DNA of 64,000 bases from Clostridium tetanomorphum (GTDB lineage Bacteria; Bacillota; Clostridia; Clostridiales; Clostridiaceae): positions 1 through 64,000 of the forward strand of contig NZ_JAGGKA010000019.1 of NCBI RefSeq assembly GCF_017873215.1, written 5' to 3'. The notes below the pieces were generated by a model that was given only the letters and a program-made list of their open reading frames with translations, did not search any database and was not told the origin of the DNA. Made by a program: the position numbers and the translations under genes. Of this stretch, positions 8,404 to 16,096 are shown in pieces; within the stretch, counting starts at the first letter, position 1, and every line of letters starts with the position of its first letter.

Positions 8404-9156
8404 ATGACTAAACCAGAAACATTTGAGCAATATTTACAATTAAAAGATATAGAAATAGTAGAAAACATAGATGTAAATATTGATAAAGATGATTTAGATG
8501 AAAAGTTAATTTTAAAACATCTAGAAACAATGAGTGAATTTCATAAAAAAACTATGGGTAGCACAGAATTTTTAAAAAATAGATTAGATAGTTCTATAGG
8601 AAGAATTGTGGAACAATACAAAGTTAATTTAAAGAAAGTAAATAGAGATTTAAATAGATTAAAAAATGAAGGAGTTAATAATTCTTTTGAAAATATATTA
8701 TTTCAAAAAGGAGAAGAATTTATTCAAAGAGGAGAAAAGGCTGTAGATAATATATACAAGAATGGATATTATGATTTGATTAAAAGAAGTATGAAGAACA
8801 GAGAAATATGTTTAGGAGCTGTAGATTTTAATAATCTGACAAAGGAAGATAAACTAAAAGTAAAATATATAAAAAAATGTAGTCATAACATGGTAGAAGT
8901 AGATTGCTTTAATTTTTTATATAAATATAAAAAAAGAGGATTAAACTTGGATTTTAACGAGCTATCTCTAATGTTTTGTAATTTTGAAGATTTAGATATA
9001 AGAAGTCATAAGTTTATAATTTCTTTATTGTGTTTTCCATACGAATTTACTAGACAGTGCAATAAATATAGAGTAAGAAAGAAAGATTTAACAGATGAAG
9101 AATATGCATTAAAGCTTCAGAAAGCTATTGTACAAGATAGCTTATGCTTGATATAG
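8404..9156 (+). CDS. Degenerate CotS-like protein lacking kinase motifs
   Basis: The protein has 250 residues against about 335 for its neighbours. The segment LKHLETMSEFHKKTMGS matches the CotS motif LAELHKKS, and NGYYDLIKRS matches the helix before the catalytic loop. Where the neighbours have CHHDxxxHN this protein has CLGAVDFNNL (residues 136-145), and the IDFDY metal site is replaced by MVEVDCFNF. Most of the N-terminal lobe is also missing. It is therefore best read as a pseudokinase paralogue, perhaps structural. The reading frame is open with a good ribosome site (GGTGGAGGGG), so it is not a fresh pseudogene. The homology is my own alignment by eye. Confidence 0.65.
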   Translation: MTKPETFEQYLQLKDIEIVENIDVNIDKDDLDEKLILKHLETMSEFHKKTMGSTEFLKNRLDSSIGRIVEQYKVNLKKVNRDLNRLKNEGVNNSFENILFQKGEEFIQRGEKAVDNIYKNGYYDLIKRSMKNREICLGAVDFNNLTKEDKLKVKYIKKCSHNMVEVDCFNFLYKYKKRGLNLDFNELSLMFCNFEDLDIRSHKFIISLLCFPYEFTRQCNKYRVRKKDLTDEEYALKLQKAIVQDSLCLI

Positions 9157-9166
9157 AGGTGATTTT

Positions 9167-10186
9167 ATGAAGGGAAGAATATATACTGATAGGTATTTTC
9201 TAGCAGAGTATGATTTAGATATAAGTTTATTTCATAGATTTGATTTAGAACCCTATGATATTTATCCTTTAAGAAGTGTATTTGTAGTTATCACAGATAA
9301 GGGAAGAAAAATATTGAAAAAAATCAAATATGATAAAGAAGAACTTATATTTATATGCCAGGGTATAGAATATATAAAGAAGTCATTTAGCAGAGTAATG
9401 GATTTTGTAAAAACCAAAGATGGAAGCTTTTATACTGTATGGAATAATGATATATATTGTATGATGGATTTAGTTGAAGGAAGAGAAAGTGATTTTGACA
9501 ATCCAATTGATTTAAATATAGCATCGGGAGGATTAGCACAATTACATTTAGCATCAGAAGGTTTTAAAAGTAATGTTAATAGTAGAAATGGTAGTGGAAA
9601 ATTAATAAATAGATTTAGAAGAAGTCTAAATGAAATGAAAGTTTTTAAGAGCGTAGCTCTTATAAATGAAAATAAAAGTGATTTTGATTGTATATTCTTA
9701 GATAAAGTTGATTATTATATTGAAGAAATAAAAAAGAGCATAAAGTTATTAGAAAATTCTTGTTATTATAAATTATGTTCTGAAGAGAGTAAAAATGTAT
9801 TATGCCATCATGATTTAGCACATCATAACATAATTATAAAAGATAATGAAGCTTATTTTATAGATTTCGATTATGCTTTAATAGACTTAAGAATACACGA
9901 TTTATGTAATTTTATAACTAAAGGAGTAAAAAATTCTGCTTTTGATATTGAAAAAGCAAAGAATATATTAGCTGAGTATTCAAATGTAAGTTCATTAGAT
10001 AACAAAGAGTTAGGAGTATTATATGGTATGCTAACATTTCCTCAGGACTTTTATAGTATTGTAAAAGATTATTATACAAGAAGAAAAGATTGGACAGAGG
10101 ATACATTTTTCGATAGGATAAATAAAAAAACGGAAGTAGAAGATTTTAGAATAGATTTTTTAAGAGAATTTGAGGATTTATTGTAA
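9167..10186 (+). CDS. CotS family spore coat protein, kinase-like (copy 2)
   Basis: The protein has 339 residues with CHHDLAHHNIII (Asp216, Asn221) and YFIDFDYALID (Asp233, Asp235), so the kinase-type residues are retained. MDLVEGRESDFDNPIDLNIA and GLAQLHLASEGF are the family landmarks. It starts 10 nt after the degenerate paralogue, with GAGGTG as ribosome site, and so belongs to the same transcription unit. The N-terminal lobe diverges strongly from copy 1, suggesting old duplication and different partners or substrates. Confidence 0.83.
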   Translation: MKGRIYTDRYFLAEYDLDISLFHRFDLEPYDIYPLRSVFVVITDKGRKILKKIKYDKEELIFICQGIEYIKKSFSRVMDFVKTKDGSFYTVWNNDIYCMMDLVEGRESDFDNPIDLNIASGGLAQLHLASEGFKSNVNSRNGSGKLINRFRRSLNEMKVFKSVALINENKSDFDCIFLDKVDYYIEEIKKSIKLLENSCYYKLCSEESKNVLCHHDLAHHNIIIKDNEAYFIDFDYALIDLRIHDLCNFITKGVKNSAFDIEKAKNILAEYSNVSSLDNKELGVLYGMLTFPQDFYSIVKDYYTRRKDWTEDTFFDRINKKTEVEDFRIDFLREFEDLL

Positions 10187-10227
10187 TGATAGCCAATAGA
10201 TATATTTTATATCTATTGGCTATTATT
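10185..10227. terminator. 20-bp bidirectional hairpin between convergent coat genes
   Basis: Arms 10185-10204 and 10208-10227 pair over 20 bp (one G-T) around a 3-nt loop. The hairpin overlaps the stop codons of both the CotS gene and the convergent glycosyltransferase. T tails on either side are weak. Confidence 0.75.
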
Positions 10228-11350
10228 ATCCATTAATTATTTTATTGTAAGCGATTATAGTGTCTTTAGCAGTTTTTTGCCAGGTAAGTTCTGAAGATCT
10301 AACTAATCCTTTTAATATTAAACTTTCTTTTAGTGTACTATCTAGGAGAACTTTATGCATTTCCATACATAAATTATCAATATTATTTGGATTTACTAGT
10401 AAAGCAGCATCATGGGTAACTTCAGGGATAGAAGTAGTATTAGAAGCAATAACTGGAACACCACAAGCCATTGCCTCTACAGGAGGCAATCCAAAACCTT
10501 CATAAAAAGAAGGATATACGAATAACTCACAACCATTATATAAATACGGTAGATGTTCTAGTGGAATAAAGCCAGGGAAAATTACTTTATCCTCAATATG
10601 AAGAGCTTCACAGCGTTTTTTGTATATACTGTATGATTTCCCCTGTTTACCTGCTATTACTAATTTAATATTTTTTTTATATATAGATAATAATTTATTA
10701 AAAGCTTCAATAAGACCTACTATATTTTTTCTAGGACTAAAACCACCTACATATAATATATAATTATCATCAATGGAATAATGTTTTTTTATGAGATCTT
10801 TACTTAAATTTTTATCTATTGGGTGATATATATCTTCACTAGCTAAATAAGAAACAAAGATTTTATCTTTTGGAAAATTAAAAGCTTTTATTATATCATT
10901 TTTAGAGTAATTTGATACTGTTATTATTCCATCACACATAGACACTACTTTGGGTAATGTTTCATTAAATAATTTTAAGTATCTTTCACTTGCGGTATTA
11001 GGCATTTTATACGGAATTACATCATGTAAAGTTATAACGAAAGAGCAATTTTTATCCATAGGAATTCCTATACCATTTTGAGGAACATGATATAAATCTA
11101 TATCTTTGTCTTTTAATATATTAGGCATATTTACTTCATCCCAAAAATTATCTGTACAGTTTTGTGTTATTTCTAAAATAGAATAATTTTTTTTGAAATT
11201 TATTCTATTACCACAATTTCGCGGCATAAAAATTATATAATCATTAATATAATCTACTTTATTAATATGATTTATAAGTTGATAAGTATAAGTGCCAATT
11301 CCTGTACCTCTATACCAATTAGCTGCTCTACCGTCTATTCCTATTTTCAT
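10226..11350 (-). CDS. Glycosyltransferase family 4 protein, spore-coat CotSA-like (copy 2)
   Basis: The protein has 374 residues and aligns with copy 1 from end to end: MKIGIDGRAANWYRGTGIGT at the start, then DLYHVPQNGIGIP, ITLHDVIPYKMP, YVGGFSPRKN and YPSFYEGFGLPPVEAM, the donor-binding EX7E motif. GAAAGGAAT precedes the start codon. Like copy 1 it is divergent from a CotS gene (136 bp gap). This suggests that a glycosyltransferase/CotS pair was duplicated. The sugar and acceptor are unknown; a coat or crust glycan is the likely target. Confidence 0.82.
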   Translation of the reverse strand: MKIGIDGRAANWYRGTGIGTYTYQLINHINKVDYINDYIIFMPRNCGNRINFKKNYSILEITQNCTDNFWDEVNMPNILKDKDIDLYHVPQNGIGIPMDKNCSFVITLHDVIPYKMPNTASERYLKLFNETLPKVVSMCDGIITVSNYSKNDIIKAFNFPKDKIFVSYLASEDIYHPIDKNLSKDLIKKHYSIDDNYILYVGGFSPRKNIVGLIEAFNKLLSIYKKNIKLVIAGKQGKSYSIYKKRCEALHIEDKVIFPGFIPLEHLPYLYNGCELFVYPSFYEGFGLPPVEAMACGVPVIASNTTSIPEVTHDAALLVNPNNIDNLCMEMHKVLLDSTLKESLILKGLVRSSELTWQKTAKDTIIAYNKIING

Positions 11351-11486
11351 AAGAATATTCCTTTCTTAAACTAATTATATTTCATTATATTAATATAAGG
11401 TAAAAAGTGTTAATAAATTAACTTTATTATATACGGTCTTCTAAAAATATCATGGCTGACATATAAATTATAAGGAGGTGATTACT

Positions 11487-12491
11487 ATGATGAGAGAATT
11501 TGAAATTGAGAGGCAATTTGATATTAAAATTGAAAGTCTAAAGCCTAACAGGGGTGTTTATTTATTAAAAACTAATAATGGGATGAGATGTTTAAAAAAA
11601 ATAAACTATGGGATACAAAAACTTCTTTTTGTATATGGAGCTAAAGAACATCTGATATCCAATGGTTTTCCTAGAGTTGATAAATATTTTTTAAATACAG
11701 AAGAGCATCCCTATGCAATTGTAAATGAAGATATATATACTCTTTCTCAATGGATTGATGGTAGGGAAGCAGACTTTAGGAATAAGGAGGATTTGGTAAT
11801 TGCATCAGAAAATTTAGCTTATATGCATATAGCTTCAAAAGGTTATGAACCTCCTGAGAATAGCAAATTAAAAACAGATTTAGGAAGATGGCCTCATCTT
11901 ATGGAAAAAAGAGTAAGAGCTTTAGAGAAAATGAGAGATATGGCAAGAAAGAGAAATAATAAAAATAATTTCGAGATGAATTATATTAAGACAATGCAAT
12001 TTTATAAAGAATTAGGTAAAAAGGCTATGAAAGTATTACACGATTCAAAATATATTGATTTGTGTAGAGTTGCTGAAGAAGAAAAAAGTTTTTGTCATCA
12101 TGACTATACCTATCATAATATAATTATTAATGAAGATAATTGTGTAAATGTTATTGATTTTGATTATTGCAAAAGAGAAGTAAGGGCATATGATATATCT
12201 TCATTTATGATTAAGGTTTTAAAGAGGGTAGATTGGAATATAGAATATGCTAATTTGATTTTAGATTCTTATAATAGAATATATGCTCTTAATAAAGAAG
12301 AATATAGGGTTTTATATGCCTTCTTATTATTCCCTCAAAGATTTTGGAGACTTTCTAATAGGTATTATTATAGTGAAGTAAATTGGCCTTTAAACACTTT
12401 TAATAATAAGATGGAGGAATTAATAACTGAACAGGATAAGTATATTAATTTTATTGAAGAGTTTAAAAAATTATATAATCAGGAAGAATAA
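11487..12491 (+). CDS. CotS family spore coat protein, kinase-like (copy 3)
   Basis: The catalytic loop FCHHDYTYHNIII (Asp206, Asn211) and VIDFDYC (Asp224, Asp226) are intact. WIDGREADFRNKEDL and NLAYMHIASKGY are CotS landmarks. The frame is open from a GTG 9 nt upstream, but that GTG is part of the AAGGAGGTG ribosome site. I therefore start at the first ATG of ATGATG, giving 334 residues. The gene has its own terminator and is followed by yabG, whose product processes coat proteins in B. subtilis. Confidence 0.83.
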   Translation: MMREFEIERQFDIKIESLKPNRGVYLLKTNNGMRCLKKINYGIQKLLFVYGAKEHLISNGFPRVDKYFLNTEEHPYAIVNEDIYTLSQWIDGREADFRNKEDLVIASENLAYMHIASKGYEPPENSKLKTDLGRWPHLMEKRVRALEKMRDMARKRNNKNNFEMNYIKTMQFYKELGKKAMKVLHDSKYIDLCRVAEEEKSFCHHDYTYHNIIINEDNCVNVIDFDYCKREVRAYDISSFMIKVLKRVDWNIEYANLILDSYNRIYALNKEEYRVLYAFLLFPQRFWRLSNRYYYSEVNWPLNTFNNKMEELITEQDKYINFIEEFKKLYNQEE

Positions 12492-12495
12492 GATT

Positions 12496-12540
12496 AAAAG
12501 GCATGTAATACTTTTTATGAGTAATTACATGCCTTTTATT
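12496..12540 (+). terminator. Rho-independent terminator after the third CotS gene
   Basis: A perfect 14-bp stem (12496-12509 with 12524-12537) with a 14-nt loop, whose 3' arm ends in CTTTT followed by ATTT. Confidence 0.85.
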
Positions 12541-12543
12541 TGC

Positions 12544-12571
12544 ACTTAAATGCTCATTAATACATATTATA
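12544..12571 (+). promoter_or_regulatory. Candidate sigma-K promoter of yabG
   Basis: AC (12544-12545, within GCAC), a 17-bp spacer and CATATTATA (12563-12571) match the sigma-K consensus. B. subtilis yabG is a sigma-K gene, which supports the call. Confidence 0.6.
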
Positions 12572-12601
12572 TAACATGAGTTTTTTATAAGGATGGTTTT
12601 T

Positions 12602-13462
12602 ATGGAGGTAGGAGATATTGTTGTAAGAAAATCTTATGGAAAGGATATTACATTTAAAATAATAGATATTAAGAACACTGAAAAAGGATATGTGTATACA
12701 TTAAAAGGAATAAATTTAAGGATAATAGCAGATTCTCAAGAAGAAGATTTAGAAATCATCTCAGAAGGAAAATGCAGCCAGTATGAGCAGGTATTTAACA
12801 GAAGAGTAAATACTTCAATAAAGAAAATATTGATTAATAGAGATAACATTAAAGGACTTACTAGAAATTTAGCTAGAGCTGAAAAAAAAGAACTGTCTTT
12901 TGGTAGGCCCGGGAAAATACTTCATGTAGATGGAGATGCTGAATATTTAGATGTATGTTTAAAAGTGTATAAACAATTAGCTTTAGATGCAGTAGGACGA
13001 GTAATAGAAGAAAAACAACAGCCAAAACAAATACTTAATATAGTAAAAGAAGTTAAGCCAGATATTGTAGTTATAACTGGACACGATGCAGTAGCTAAAG
13101 ATACCAAAGACTATATGGATATTGGAAATTATAGAAATTCTAAATATTTCATTGAAGCTGTTACAGAGCTTAGAAACTATGAGCCTGGATATGATAATTT
13201 AGTTATTTTTGCAGGGGCTTGCCAATCTCATTATGAGGCTATATTAGATGCAGGAGCTAATTTTGCAAGTTCTCCTAGTAGAGTACTTATTCATTGTTTA
13301 GATCCTGTTTTTATATGTGAAAAAATAGCTTATACTAATATTGAAAAAGTAGTGTCTATAAAAGATGCTTTAGAAAACACTATAAGTGGTCCTAAGGGTA
13401 TAGGTGGACTTCAGACTAGGGGGAAATATAGGGAAGGATTTCCAAAATCTAAATATTCGTAA
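12602..13462 (+). CDS. yabG: Sporulation-specific cysteine protease YabG
   Basis: YabG is a coat-associated protease made late in the mother cell that trims coat or cortex-related proteins and allows cross-linking. The N-terminus MEVGDIVVRKSYGKDITFKI matches the family. VVITGHDA and FAGACQSHYEAI carry the conserved His and Cys expected to be catalytic, and PSRVLIHCLDPVFI follows. An ATG three codons upstream is possible, but the ribosome site (TAAGG) is spaced for this one. The product is 287 residues, normal for the family. The gene is monocistronic with its own sigma-K-like promoter and terminator. Confidence 0.92.
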   Translation: MEVGDIVVRKSYGKDITFKIIDIKNTEKGYVYTLKGINLRIIADSQEEDLEIISEGKCSQYEQVFNRRVNTSIKKILINRDNIKGLTRNLARAEKKELSFGRPGKILHVDGDAEYLDVCLKVYKQLALDAVGRVIEEKQQPKQILNIVKEVKPDIVVITGHDAVAKDTKDYMDIGNYRNSKYFIEAVTELRNYEPGYDNLVIFAGACQSHYEAILDAGANFASSPSRVLIHCLDPVFICEKIAYTNIEKVVSIKDALENTISGPKGIGGLQTRGKYREGFPKSKYS

Positions 13463-13468
13463 TAGATG

Positions 13469-13515
13469 ATCCTGCTATGAGTTAAAAATGAAGCATAGCA
13501 GGATTTATATTTTAT
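13469..13515 (+). terminator. Rho-independent terminator after yabG
   Basis: An 11-bp perfect stem (13469-13479 with 13494-13504), 14-nt loop, then TTATATTTT. Confidence 0.8.
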
Positions 13516-13723
13516 CGTACAGCTACAATTAGCTATACTGTTTATCTCTAAAATATGGAGATAGGTAACACATTGTTTTTCTTAAGAAAGCTTTGGTTAA
13601 AATTAATAATAATTTTGATATGAATATATATAGAAGATATAGGCAATAATAACTTAGAACTAGATTACTCTATATAAATAATGTATACGTTTTAAAATGT
13701 CTAACAGAAGACAAAAATAAATA
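13516..13723. other. Non-coding stretch between yabG and the veg promoters
   Basis: No open frame with a ribosome site and no strong hairpin was found here. It is simple AT-rich sequence leading into the tandem veg promoters. Confidence 0.5.
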
Positions 13724-13752
13724 TTGACAAATTGTTAAATTGGATATAAAAT
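13724..13752 (+). promoter_or_regulatory. Upstream sigma-A promoter of veg (P1)
   Basis: TTGACA (13724-13729), a 17-bp spacer and TAAAAT (13747-13752). It lies exactly 40 bp upstream of P2. Confidence 0.6.
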
Positions 13753-13763
13753 TAAAAGTTTAG

Positions 13764-13792
13764 TTGACATTCAATATATTATAATATATAAT
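13764..13792 (+). promoter_or_regulatory. Consensus sigma-A promoter of veg (P2)
   Basis: TTGACA (13764-13769), a 17-bp spacer and TATAAT (13787-13792), a perfect consensus. Transcription should begin near 13799, giving a very short leader. B. subtilis veg is also driven by unusually strong tandem promoters. Confidence 0.85.
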
Positions 13793-13818
13793 TATAATGA
13801 GGAAAGAGGGTGTTTGCT

Positions 13819-14052
13819 GTGGAAAGAGGCAATGTATTGGCTGCTATAAAGAGGGATATAGAAAGCCATGTTGGAGAAAGTGTAACTCTTAAAGCTAATG
13901 GGGGAAGAAGGAAAACCTTTGTAAACAAAGGAACAATAGAAAAAACTTACCCTAGCATATTTGTAATAAGATTGGAAAATGACACCCAAAGGACAGTGAC
14001 ATATAGCTATTCCGATGTGCTAACAAAAACAGTTCAGTTAGTTTACGCTTAA
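13819..14052 (+). CDS. veg: Veg protein, biofilm/sporulation-related
   Basis: This is a small conserved Firmicute protein (77 residues); in B. subtilis it stimulates biofilm matrix genes through SinR. TLKANGGRRKTF and TYPSIFVIRLEND with YSYSDVLTKTV match Veg closely. The frame opens at a GTG nine bases upstream, but that overlaps the AAAGAGGG ribosome site, so the second GTG (spacing about 8 nt) is preferred. The next gene is sipL. In B. subtilis veg likewise lies close to yabG, so the local order is conserved. Confidence 0.93.
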   Translation: MERGNVLAAIKRDIESHVGESVTLKANGGRRKTFVNKGTIEKTYPSIFVIRLENDTQRTVTYSYSDVLTKTVQLVYA

Positions 14053-14057
14053 ATAAA

Positions 14058-14085
14058 AGCAGTATCGAAAGGTACTGCTATTTTT
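14058..14085 (+). terminator. Rho-independent terminator after veg
   Basis: A 9-bp stem (14058-14066 with 14071-14079, one G-T) closes a GAAA tetraloop and is followed by ATTTTT. Confidence 0.9.
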
Positions 14086-14095
14086 ATTGTTACAT

Positions 14096-14126
14096 AAAAA
14101 AAGAAAGATGGTAGGGGCCATCTTTC
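14096..14126 (-). terminator. Strong minus-strand terminator between veg and sipL
   Basis: Read on the minus strand, GAAAGATGG pairs perfectly with CCATCTTTC around a 6-nt loop and is followed by seven T residues (14102 down to 14096). On the + strand the hairpin has no T tail, so it serves leftward transcription, yet no protein gene reads this way here. Confidence 0.85.
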
Positions 14127-14181
14127 AACTATGGTATAAAAGGGTATTGAGAATTTATGAGAGGTTATATGGTCAACAACC
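14096..14181 (-). ncRNA. Predicted small RNA between veg and sipL
   Basis: A consensus-like minus-strand promoter and a strong terminator bracket about 86 nt with no evident start codon or ribosome site. The predicted transcript starts near GGTTGTTGACC, is A/C-rich in the middle (a possible single-stranded target-pairing region) and ends in a 9-bp GC-containing hairpin plus a U7 tail, like many bacterial trans-acting sRNAs. It would not overlap the veg or sipL coding regions. I recognise no known RNA family. Confidence 0.5.
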
Positions 14182-14188
14182 AAGTTTT

Positions 14189-14217
14189 ATAATACGCCAA
14201 AATACTTTATATGTCAA
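14189..14217 (-). promoter_or_regulatory. Sigma-A-type promoter of the predicted small RNA
   Basis: On the minus strand TTGACA (14217-14212) is separated by 17 bp from TATTAT (14194-14189). Transcription would start near 14181 and run toward veg. Confidence 0.6.
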
Positions 14218-14365
14218 CAAGCATAATAGTAATATAATAGTGTTATTAAGTGGTTTTTCAGAAAAAAATGATGAATTTTGTTGTAAAATATTATTTTTCT
14301 GCTTTAATCATATTTTTACTAAATAAACTATATAAATAGATAGTAGGTTTATATTAGGAGGGAAT

Positions 14366-15937
14366 ATGAAAATGGCTATAGAGGTTATTAGAGAGAATAT
14401 AGAATGTGAACAACTTCTTGGAGAAAATACTTGTGATACCATTATTAAAGCAGAATATATAATACCAGATACTCATCCCGATGTAGTAAAAATTTTAAAT
14501 GTAGATTCTAAACCTTTTGTTATAAGTAAGGAAATAATGAAAGATAAAGTTTATTTAGAAGGACAAATAGAATATAACATAATCTATTTAGCAAAAGAAG
14601 AAGAAGACAGGATGGGAATATATAATGTTACTTATACTGGAAAGTTTGCTAACTATGTTGATGTTCCTGGAGCTGAATACAGAATGGAATGTGAATACGA
14701 TTGTTATATTGAACATATGGAATCTAATATTATCAATGAAAGAAAGATATCAGTAGAAGGAGTAATAAAATTAAAGGCTGAGGTGTATAGGAATTATACC
14801 TTTGAAATAATAAAAGATATTGAAAACTCAGAAGATATACAAATGCTTAAAAATCCTATGGAAGTAGATAAAATTGTTGGAACAGTAAATACTGATATGG
14901 TAGCTAAATGTAATATGAAGGTATCAGAAGATAAACCAGAAATAGGTAATATACTTAAATGTGAAGTTAATATCCATAGAAAAGATATTAGAGTTATGGA
15001 GGATAAAATTATAATAGAAGCATCTGCACTGATAGATTTACTATACAGAGGCAAGGACACAAGAGATATAGTTGCTCTTCAGGAAGACGTAGCAATTAGT
15101 AAGGAAGTTGATTTTGAAGGTATAAATTCTAGAATGGAAAATTACACGGATTTTAAAGTGGATGCTATGGAAATAAATATAAAAGAAGACGAAATGGGGG
15201 AAAATAGAATAATTGACATAGAGGCTTTAGTAAAAGCTGCTACTAGGATAATGTTTAAAGAAGAAATGGATATAATTCAGGATGCTTATTCGCCACATGC
15301 ATTTATGGAAATGAAAAAGGAAAATTATAAACTTAATGTAACACATGGGCAAGCAAGAGGAGAAGTAGTTGTAAAAGGCGATATTGAAATTGATAAGGAT
15401 ATGCCTAAAGTATCAGAGATAATAATGTGTTCTGGTAAGGTATGCATTACGGATAGAAGGATTGTAGAAGATAAGGTTATAGTGGAAGGTGTGTTAAATG
15501 TAAATGTCATGTATAGTACAAGGGATGAAAATAATTATATATGCAGTATATCTGAAGAAATACCTTTTACATGCCCAATAGAATTAGCTGGATGTAAGAT
15601 TGAAATGCAGAGTATAGCAAAAGCATTCTTGGAAAATATAGAAGCTTCTATAGAAGCAGGTAATATAGCAGTAAAGTCAGTTGTTGAAATTTACGTTAGA
15701 GTAAATTATACTATGCCTAAGGAATTTTTAATAGACATATCACCTATAGAAGGAGAAATGCCAAAGAAAAAGTCTAGTCTAACTATCTACGTTGTACAAA
15801 ATGGAGATACCTTATGGAAAATAGCAAAAAGATATTTTACAACTGTGGATAATTTAATAAAAATAAATAATATAGAGAATCCGGATATTATTAAACCAGG
15901 AGAAAAACTCATAATACCTGGAAGAGCTTCTTTATAA
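14366..15937 (+). CDS. sipL: SipL-like coat morphogenetic protein (DUF3794 repeats plus LysM)
   Basis: SipL is the clostridial partner of SpoIVA that anchors the coat at the forespore surface, taking the place of SpoVID. The protein (523 residues) has repeated DUF3794 modules: CDTIIKAEYIIPDTHPDVV at the start, and KVCITDRRIVEDKVIVEG in the third. A C-terminal LysM domain lies at about residues 473-519 (VQNGDTLWKIAKRYF, INNIENPDIIKPGEKLIIP). AGGAGGG precedes two in-frame ATG codons six bases apart, so the second may be the real start. Upstream, TCATATT (14308) with a weak TATATAAA could be a sigma-E promoter, but I do not rely on it. Confidence 0.88.
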   Translation: MKMAIEVIRENIECEQLLGENTCDTIIKAEYIIPDTHPDVVKILNVDSKPFVISKEIMKDKVYLEGQIEYNIIYLAKEEEDRMGIYNVTYTGKFANYVDVPGAEYRMECEYDCYIEHMESNIINERKISVEGVIKLKAEVYRNYTFEIIKDIENSEDIQMLKNPMEVDKIVGTVNTDMVAKCNMKVSEDKPEIGNILKCEVNIHRKDIRVMEDKIIIEASALIDLLYRGKDTRDIVALQEDVAISKEVDFEGINSRMENYTDFKVDAMEINIKEDEMGENRIIDIEALVKAATRIMFKEEMDIIQDAYSPHAFMEMKKENYKLNVTHGQARGEVVVKGDIEIDKDMPKVSEIIMCSGKVCITDRRIVEDKVIVEGVLNVNVMYSTRDENNYICSISEEIPFTCPIELAGCKIEMQSIAKAFLENIEASIEAGNIAVKSVVEIYVRVNYTMPKEFLIDISPIEGEMPKKKSSLTIYVVQNGDTLWKIAKRYFTTVDNLIKINNIENPDIIKPGEKLIIPGRASL

Positions 15938-15993
15938 GAAAAATTAAACTGTCCTTCTATAAATGATGATTAAAAACACCATAAAGTATTAAG

Positions 15994-16035
15994 AAGATGA
16001 TTTCTTTATTAAATAATAGAAGTCATCTTTTTTAT
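15994..16035 (+). terminator. Rho-independent terminator after sipL
   Basis: A 12-bp stem (15994-16005 with 16018-16029, one T-G), 12-nt loop, then a T-rich tail. Confidence 0.85.
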
Positions 16036-16096
16036 TTGTGTATAATACTCGTAAAAATGGAAAAAATAAAAGATACCTATGAAAAGAGGTGTTTTT

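Noticed and set aside
8404-9156. Frameshifted or recently broken CotS gene
   Set aside because: The frame is intact with good translation signals and normal spacing. The missing motifs are substitutions and a shorter N-lobe rather than a visible frameshift.
14087-14326. 79-codon open frame on the + strand after veg
   Set aside because: It starts at a TTG inside the veg terminator tail, has no ribosome site and no recognisable protein features, and overlaps the minus-strand promoter and terminator of the predicted small RNA.
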